Below, one piece after another: positions 56,606 through 64,000 of a DNA stretch of 64,000 nucleotides. This DNA comes from Litoditis marina (Eukaryota > Nematoda > Chromadorea > Rhabditida > Rhabditidae), in NCBI GenBank assembly GCA_964036275.1, contig OZ038439.1, positions 14,498,830 to 14,562,829 of the forward strand, written 5' to 3'. Every line of letters starts with the position of its first letter. Position 1 is the stretch's first letter. Both the position numbers and the translations under genes were made by a program. The notes beneath the pieces were generated by a model. The model made no database searches and was not told the DNA's origin. It saw nothing but the letters and a program-made list of their open reading frames with translations.

Positions 56606-57005
56606 ATGCCAAGTGAAGCTGTATCGTTTACGTGAGTTTGCCTGACTCATTCTTGCGGTTTCCAATATCACAAGTGTTTCGATCTTCACATCCTAAACCT
56701 CTCTTATATCAAGTCTTCTCAGTCATGAAAGTCTTAAAAGTCATGCATCGCGTTCCGACCATTTTATTCACAGCAAATTTATATCGATCATGTTTGATTG
56801 TCTACCTGATACTTTGCTTCTCCCAGAAAATAGTTTAGTGTGAATAGTTTAGTAATGTATTCACAGGGACACTAATGCGGAGACAACGAACAACAAGACT
56901 GGGGCGGGTGGAAAGCCGGGTGGCGACGCCAATATGGCCAAGACTATCGAGGACCTGAAACAGAAACAGAAGGAGGGCAACGCGAAACCTGAGGAATTGA
57001 ATTGA
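56606..57005 (+). CDS. Gene C: 54-residue hydrophilic protein
   Basis: Unrecognised. Exons 56606-56631 and 56867-57005 join in frame to 54 residues. The protein starts MPSEAVSFTD, has a Gly/Asn/Thr-rich middle (TGAGGKPGGD) and a helical Lys/Glu end (MAKTIEDLKQKQKEGNAKPE). There is no cysteine, signal peptide or membrane segment. The acceptor TCTATTTTCAG lies just upstream of the ATG and the shared 5' block precedes it. Two inverted remnants of exon 2 in units 1 and 2 show that the sequence DTNA-x-TT-x-NKTGAGGK is old enough to have been copied and kept in part. Codon use (AAG, GAC, GCC) looks coding. Low sequence complexity makes distant homologs hard to see. Confidence 0.65.
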
Positions 57006-57223
57006 TTTATACACATATTTGTGCAACGGAACAAATACATCACAAGTACTTTCCAGAGACATAGAAAAGAAAAAAGAAAAAGAAATAACATGAATGACAT
57101 TCAGAGAATGACTCAACAGTCATAAGAGAGACTTTGGCCGCGAGATCAAAGTACATAGTCTAGACACAACAAGGGAAATACGCATGAAAAACACGTGAAT
57201 ATATCGATTTATGAGTCAGAACA

Positions 57224-58024
57224 TTATTGTGGAAGGTGAAGACGGAACTTATACATTTCGAAATACTTGTCAGAAATGAGTGGCTGGTCTATTGGATGTA
57301 AACCGAGAAAAATATCGTACATTTCATAAACAGGACGGTGGCTTTCATGAAGGGCCCGAATTCTCTCAATGCATAAGTCATGCTCATAGGTCCAAACGGC
57401 AGGTTCGACAGTTGTTTCTGTCTCAGAAACATCACAAATAGACCTAGGTACCTCAACAGGTAAGGTTGACTCAGCTTCGCGTTGTTCATCAGTTTCCATA
57501 CTGGGTGTTGCGGTTGGTTCGGGTTCAGCGGAAAGAACGGTGGGCATGGCATCTTGTCGACGGCGTTCCTGGCGAGCAAGGAATCCGGCCCTTCGTTGTT
57601 CCGAACTTTCGAACTTCCGTACATGAAAAGTAGACATCAATGGATCAGCTTTCATAGCGGTAGACAAATCGATAAGACGAGGAATAGCAGTGTGAATTTT
57701 GACTTTCAAAGGACGAGATGAGCTATCAAGGCGAGGCTTTCCCAAACGGTGTAAAATGGTGTAGTCAGAGGTAGTAAGAGAGGCTAGAGAAAGAACTTGG
57801 TACACCTTGAAAACAGCAGTTGAGTCCTCTGGTAGTCCATAAATGGTGATGCACTTCTTGTCGGAACGTAATTGCAGCTCTTCACGGATAATAGTAGGAA
57901 TATTGGTGGTCAATGAATCAAACTTTTGAGATAAAGTTTTGATTTCATTGAGAATAGTGTTGAAATGGTGGGAGTAGTTTCGTGACGAAAGCGTTTTAGA
58001 ACGCAGACGAGGGGAAGTTGACAT
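57224..58024 (-). mobile_element. LINE ORF1-like protein, 266 residues
   Basis: One uninterrupted frame on the minus strand, with an in-frame TGA four codons before its ATG. Residues about 20-50 look like a coiled coil (FNTILNEIKTLSQKFDSL). From about 57 it reads KCITIYGLPED, then TILHRLGKP, RPLKVKI and FHVRKFESSEQRR. That is the layout of the RRM-like domain and following basic segment of ORF1 proteins of non-LTR retrotransposons (family knowledge). The C-terminal 90 residues are acidic and unrelated to anything I know. No ORF2 (endonuclease or reverse transcriptase) follows, as gene C lies 219 bases downstream. It is a solo ORF1: a truncated insertion or a domesticated copy. A very long TTG/CAA repeat starts 66 bases upstream of its ATG. 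Confidence 0.65.
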
Positions 58025-58090
58025 ATTGAGAGGTCAATCAATGGTCACCGCACAGGGCGAGACTAGAGGTGGGAATAGGATGGAGTACGT

Positions 58091-59007
<917 letters not shown>

Positions 59008-59273
59008 TTTGTGTTTGTTCTAGATGTTGATCAATATGCGAAATTTCACGGGTTTGGCTGCGAATCTCGAAAGTGTGATTATTGCTTTATTGTTGTTAAT
59101 AATATTTATCACACAAAATGGGTAACGATACACAAACATATGGAGGAAAAATATGGTTGTTGTTTGTTGTTGTTTCATGGACCGAACTTTCGTTTCCATA
59201 AGTCATAGTATTTCCATTGAGAGTGAATTCTTGTAGTTATGAGTAACAGTTATTTGTAGTTTCATCTTTTTAG

Positions 59274-60090
59274 AGCAAGAAGAGTGAAAAGGACAAACCT
59301 AAAGAAGACGCCAAGAAAAGCGAAGCCAAGGTAAACTTCATTCAAGCATAGCTCTTCACTGAAGTCGATCCAATTTACAACAACTTAGTTTGTTCTCGTT
59401 CTTCAGTTCTGGATCAGAAACCCGGTTCTGAATTTTGATTATCAAATGCGAGCAGTGTTCACAGTTTGAGTAGTTAGATGGAGTAGTTTAGTAGCAGAGT
59501 TAGTTTGTCTATGGAAGATTTTACATTTTAATTTATTTTAAGAAACCGGATGAGCCCCCCGCACCCGCCCCAGAAGCTGCCGCTCCAGCTGAACCAGCAC
59601 CTGAACCGGGTAAGTATTGATTTCGTACTTTGTACTTTGATCACTACCTTGACTGTATGATGAGTGAACAACTGAATTTGCAATTAGAATCTCCCATTTT
59701 TCACCAGAACTATTTGAGAACCAGCCGGACTAGTGTTTGTATATTGTACTTTGTACTTTGTACATTGTACATTAAACTACGATCAGACGCTCTGTGGAAT
59801 ATAGATTCTTGTCCATCGTCCATAACTAGAATTTTGTGGTCCTAGGACCTAGAGATAACAAATTTGTTGGAACCGACAAAGGAAGAAGCAAGTGTCTCGT
59901 TAAAATTATGTCTCTCTGACATCGTCATAGACATGTACATTATCGAACTGAAAGTTAGTGACAAGTAATTTTTACAACTTTCGAAGTTAAATAGAACACT
60001 CGAATTTGTATTTTGAATGATTTTCACCCAATTCCAGAAGCCGAGCCCGCAAAGAAGAAGAAGAAGGGATGTAAATGCACAATTCTGTAA
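59274..60090 (+). CDS. Gene D (5' partial): Lys/Glu/Pro/Ala-rich protein with a CaaX ending
   Basis: Three exons join in frame: 59274-59330, 59543-59609 and 60038-60090, 58 residues. The order is a Lys/Glu/Asp block (SKKSEKDKPKEDAKKSEAK), a Pro/Ala/Glu block, and a basic end KKKKKGCKCTIL. The last four residues fit a CaaX prenylation box, and Leu at the last place usually means geranylgeranyl transfer (family knowledge). Five lysines and a second cysteine next to it recall the membrane anchors of Ras and Rho proteins, but no GTPase domain is here. The composition recalls BASP1/MARCKS-like membrane-associated proteins (weak analogy). No start codon exists in the first exon, so an upstream exon is missing; it may lie beyond the TTG repeat and LINE frame. 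Phase and codon use strongly favour this frame. Confidence 0.65.
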
Positions 60091-60352
60091 ATCTATCGAT
60101 TTGGCAAAAATGAATTTGTGAAATGAAGAGTTTTCATTCCTCGTTTTCGAAGTAGCGAAATGAAATGCGAAAAACAACGTTGTCTGGCGTGCGAATCGTT
60201 CTAAGTCTATAGAGAAAAGTGTGCCCCTGAAATAGAAACCAAGTCTAAAATGGAGCCCGCCCTTTCTTAAAAAAGGTTAATATGCGGTCTTGAAATCATA
60301 GATTTACGTTCATTTTTTGAGTCGTTGAAGATTTGCCGTATGAATGTACATT

Positions 60353-60358
60353 TTTATT
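60353..60358 (-). terminator. Poly(A) signal of gene F
   Basis: AATAAA on the minus strand, nine bases after the TAG. Confidence 0.7.
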
Positions 60359-60367
60359 AACACATAT

Positions 60368-63185
60368 CTATAAGTTTCTTGAAATAATAAAAAAAGAGAA
60401 TCCCGCCAGTGGTGTTGCTTGCTGGCCAAACTTGCTGGCCGAATTACAGTTTTGAAGAACCGAGTCACATCCCTGATAGTTAGCCTGGAGCGAAAGAAAT
60501 GTTGATGATTGAAACAATTCACAGAAGAAGAGCATGGCTAAACGTAGACACTTCCGCATACTGGAATCGTAGTATATAGGACAATTACTTAACAAATTAT
60601 AATTATTGTTTAAACTTTAAATGTTAAAAACAGCTAGATGAAATTACAAATACAGTGGTGTAATGAAACCATATCGGATTGTTTTGGGAAATACGTACTT
60701 TTTTACGCTTGAGGTGTTTACCTCCTTGGCTACTCAACCGAGCTCCATGACCAGCGAGGATTTTTCATGATGAGTTCCCCACGTAGTCGTTTTTTGGTAA
60801 CCTATGCGGTTTTTAGTAACCAATTGTTCAGGTCACCTCAGTAAGCAATCGCTTTTTAACCTAAAATAAAACAGATACCTGTTTGTCATAGACGAACTGT
60901 GGTTTGTAAAGATTGTATGTACGGTAACCGAACTTTAGTTCTGGGTCACCTATCGATTATCTCGTTACCTGTGTGGTAACCTGAAAAATATAACCTGAAC
61001 CGTTAAGGTTACCAAAAAACCGGGCAAGTGTAGATTTGGCCAGTTTTGTTACCGAAAAAGGTCACGTATGAATAGTACCTTCAATCCGATTTCTTCCATG
61101 TTGCAAATCCACGGCTTAACTTGTGGTCCACAGAAGCCAACGTACACTTGGTCCATACATGTGGTGTATTCATTGTAAGCGCTGTAAACGAAAACAAAAG
61201 GTTGAAATAATGGGAGCATGAAGCGTAATGGTGGTTTTTGTATGCTTTTTCTGATAATTTGTTGCTTCAAGAATGTCAGAGCTGAAATGGACGCAGAAGC
61301 GAAACCGTTCCACAGACCCAAATGAACGCAAAGAAAGTGGAAAAGAATCTGAGGCAGTGTCCACGAGCGTTTCGGTTTTTTGAATTTGTGCTGCGCCTCT
61401 CAAGAACACGCTATTTCATCACTCTCACATCCTACCGGGAGACAAAGGCGAAATAGTGCGCAAAGTGAGAGACGCAGGATGAGATCAAGCTGGTGATATA
61501 TTCTAGATCACACACTCTCCACTCACGGACAGATTGGCTTGTTGTTCTTCAGTTGTTTCTCGTACGTGTCGAGGCAGGAGTTCTGCTGAGTCGTATCGTA
61601 CTTTTTGACCTGGGCCAGGCAGTCAAAGTTCTGAGTGACAACTGAAAAAAATGCAACTGGTCTCGGTAAAACCTTATTAAGTAACATTACACTTCTTTTC
61701 AACACAATTTACAGCGGTTTTTACAAGTGAAAGTATCGAGCCCGGGATACCGTTCGTTTTATCGCTGATGAATTCTGTTCTCACACTCTACTATTCACAG
61801 TTTGAGTTCCACGCTCACAGTTTTCCGGGACATTTTTCGGAGTATTGGAAAAAACGATTATGTCATCCAATCCCAACGCTCCAGTCCTTCAAACTTCAAT
61901 ACATTTTTCAATTGCAGTTTAAAGGACCGATGTCTCGGAATCGGTCTTCATAGTCGTCATGGAATTATCATGGAATTCATGAAATTTTATCATGGAACTT
62001 GGAAGAAATTCGACTAACTGCTGAATCCGGCGTTACATTCATAGTCGCGCGTGAAGTATCCGGTACGGAACTCGGCGGACTCGGTGCGGTTGACGCCAAA
62101 CCAGGCGGAGAAGTTTTCGTCCGTAAAACAGGCGGAGATATTGGCGACAGCCGTACTTCCACAAGTGGCAATGGCATTGTGCCAGCTGGAATGGCAATGA
62201 CCACATCGTTTTGTAAACCTTTTATCAACCACAGTACGCACTATCTTACGAGGTGTGTATACTGTTACTCAACAACCCCACGAAACATGTCAAACACAGC
62301 AGAACTCCGAAACGTACAATGAGAAAGTGCACGTTTGCCTCATTAGAATGCCAAGTTAACGTGGCTTATCAATTTACTTTAAGTATTGGGTTTAAACTGA
62401 CCCGCAGACTTTGGTAAAACCGGCAACTCCCTGCGTCTCCATCACATTCTCGTATGCAGCCACATAATTGAAGAACTCGAAGTTCGTCAAATTAAAGTGC
62501 GCATAATACCTACCTAAGCATCGGTGTGCTGCCTGGTAAAAATGAATAGAAAAGTAAGAAAAAACAGAGAATGTTGACAATAATAGTATAGTGGTGGACC
62601 AGCGACCATCGTGCTATATTGCGAGAAATGTATTTATCTGTGTCGCTGTCCTTTAATCAATGGCGCGCGATTGCTGCATTGCTTTTTGTTGGTTTTATTT
62701 AAATTTCCCTATCGAATAGCGGAACAATATAATGATAGTGAAGTTTATTTTATGAAAAAGTCTTATAATTACTCGTTTTGAAGCAGTTTTATGAACACAC
62801 TGAATTATTCACTTTATTTTTTCGAGTTTGTGTTTTCAGCTTTGGTGAATTAAAAAAGCAAAATTATATCTATTTATTTATTATTCCCATTGATGTTGGC
62901 CCAGTTACAGTCACAAACATTTGTTGTAAAAAGAGTTACCTCAGACTGTTCGGTGGTGCAGCTGGCAGCAGCTTCATGCACTGGACTGGCTTCCACTGAA
63001 AACAGGAAATAAGACAATATTATAGAAGTTTTGGTTCAAATTGAATGGGCAACTTGAACAATAGGGCGAAACACACCGTCCTTTGCTCTGAGGAAAGCCA
63101 ATCTTATACCAACTCTCTATTTCCCATATCCGACCTAAAACTAACCGTGGAAAAGCAAAACGGAGAGAATAAGTGTTGATAGCAT
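60368..63185 (-). CDS. Gene F: secreted cysteine-rich protein, 242 residues
   Basis: Seven exons on the minus strand join with matching phases: 63146-63185, 62940-62995, 62402-62532, 62019-62185, 61527-61641, 61079-61181 and 60368-60484. The N-terminus MLSTLILSVLLFHVEA is a clear signal peptide, so the product should be secreted. About 15 cysteines are spread evenly, with segments such as KVCGGWHNAIATCGS, YECNAGFSIVTQNFDCLAQV and YTTCMDQVYVGFCGPQVKPW. N-x-S/T sites occur. The pattern fits the large nematode sets of extracellular Cys-rich proteins (DUF19/T20D4.11-like or CPG4-like); I cannot decide which without a search. The last 20 residues are less typical and more hydrophobic. Introns hold a GGTAACC-rich element and several MITEs. 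This is the most complete and ordinary gene in the window. Confidence 0.8.
60780..61030. repeat. GGTAACC-rich inverted element in gene F intron 6
   Basis: TTTTTTGGTAACCTATGCGG at the left and AAGGTTACCAAAAAACCGGG at the right. Related to 5365-5595. Confidence 0.75.
61866..61958. repeat. ~100-bp MITE in a gene F intron
   Basis: TCCTTCAAACTTCAATACAT and TTGCAGTTTAAAGGACCGAT. Same family as 41270-41365. Confidence 0.75.
62264..62388. repeat. 130-bp palindromic MITE in a gene F intron
   Basis: Reverse copy: ACATGTCAAACACAGCAGAA, GAAAGTGCACGTTTGCC, GCCAAGTTAACGTGG. Confidence 0.82.
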
Positions 63186-63278
63186 CACTGAGTTGGAGGC
63201 TATTTCGGTGTGCTATTTCTATGGTTGAAATGTGTGGAGCTCCTTATCTTTCGCCTTTTGCGTCATTGCTAAAAAATA

Positions 63279-63778
63279 ATAAAGGGACCGTAATTTGGTG
63301 ATTCGAGCTATGAATGTATACTTGGGGACAAAAAAAACTAGATAATCAATTCAGGTGAAAACCCAATTTACTCTTATTTCCGATAATCTGCGTTCAGCGA
63401 CAGCGCGGACGCACCGGTAAGTACGCATTTCATGGTGACGCGCACAATTGGTCCGCAACGGCTCAAAACGTATTGTAACTTTAGATGACGTAACAATTGA
63501 CATGAAAGAAAATTGTTCCAGGCATGCATGTTATTCTATTTTTGTTTTGATTAAGATTCAAGTTTGATGTTCTAAAACAGAATTCACCCCTCGGCCGAAA
63601 TGTTCGTCATATAGTAACCCTGAAAATAGTTTGGTGCATTAAAGGCTTGGTTCTCGACCGATTTCTGTTCTCCTCTTAAGTGTAATAGTGAGGGGCCACC
63701 AGTACAATATAAGAAAAGTATTCTGAGTTTTCATTTTTTCCAATCCGTCAAAATTACAGAGAAACGGTCCCTTTAAAT
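63279..63778. repeat. ~500-bp MITE with AAAGGGACCGT ends
   Basis: The left end AATAAAGGGACCGTAATTTG and, inverted at the right, TTTAAAGGGACCGTTTCTC. Its right part matches the fragments at 13600, 27890 and 38160. No exon is seen from 63.19 kb to the window end. Confidence 0.7.
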
Positions 63779-64000
63779 AACGTATCAGATCAATACGGTA
63801 AATTAAACGATGTTCTCTGCAATACGCCTATGGTTCACTAATAGGTGACTCACAACTTATATACAGGAAACTATTTAGTTATCCAATAATCATACAAAGT
63901 TATTTACCAATATAATAAATAAACGAGTGTATAAGAAAAACGTTGAGCATTGCAATGTTTGTGGTTGAATGAGCTTCAAAACGGTTACAATATATTGCTC

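Overview
The window looks like nuclear DNA of a Caenorhabditis-type nematode. It is AT-rich, with small genes split by introns. Splice acceptors are of the TTTCAG type, several acceptors sit within 1-10 nt of an ATG (as at trans-splice sites), and AATAAA signals follow the stop codons. Palindromic MITE-like repeats are very dense, as on nematode autosome arms. No bacterial, organellar or viral gene was seen. The exact species cannot be told from the sequence alone.

Layout. (1) Bases 1-15252 and 15253-about 29140 are two copies of a tandem segmental duplication. The first 6 kb of each copy is almost identical. The rest is less alike and differs by insertions and deletions. Each unit carries an inverted broken relative of a gene that is intact at 48-51 kb (family A), a plus-strand gene for a membrane protein with a short coiled coil (family G), and minus-strand exon remnants of two other small genes (families C and E). 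Unit 1 also carries a two-exon gene of unknown function (H, 11.9-12.4 kb) that interrupts the G gene. (2) Bases 29-40 kb hold a fragment of an RTE-type LINE, a third and more diverged G locus whose exons all join in frame (32.7-38.1 kb), and a partial third repeat of the unit end. (3) Bases 40-46.2 kb hold a 59-residue single-pass membrane protein gene (E, minus strand) and a 4.08-kb segment bounded by perfect 29-bp inverted repeats, with two gene-like minus-strand exons inside. (4) Bases 46.5-60.1 kb hold four small plus-strand genes (A, B, C, D). A, B and C share a 5' noncoding block. D ends in a polybasic stretch and a CaaX-type prenylation motif. Between C and D lie a LINE ORF1-like reading frame and 304 perfect TTG repeats. 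(5) Bases 60.4-63.2 kb hold a complete seven-exon gene for a secreted cysteine-rich protein on the minus strand.

Most coding families here (A/B, C, D, E, G, H) were not recognised. They are small, charged or membrane-spanning, locally duplicated and partly degraded, which is the picture of a fast-evolving lineage-specific gene nursery. I infer no joint pathway. The main value of the window is the set of unrecognised families, the nested duplication history and several MITE or SINE families. All exon models come from reading frame, splice signals and comparison among the local copies. None was tested against transcripts or databases.
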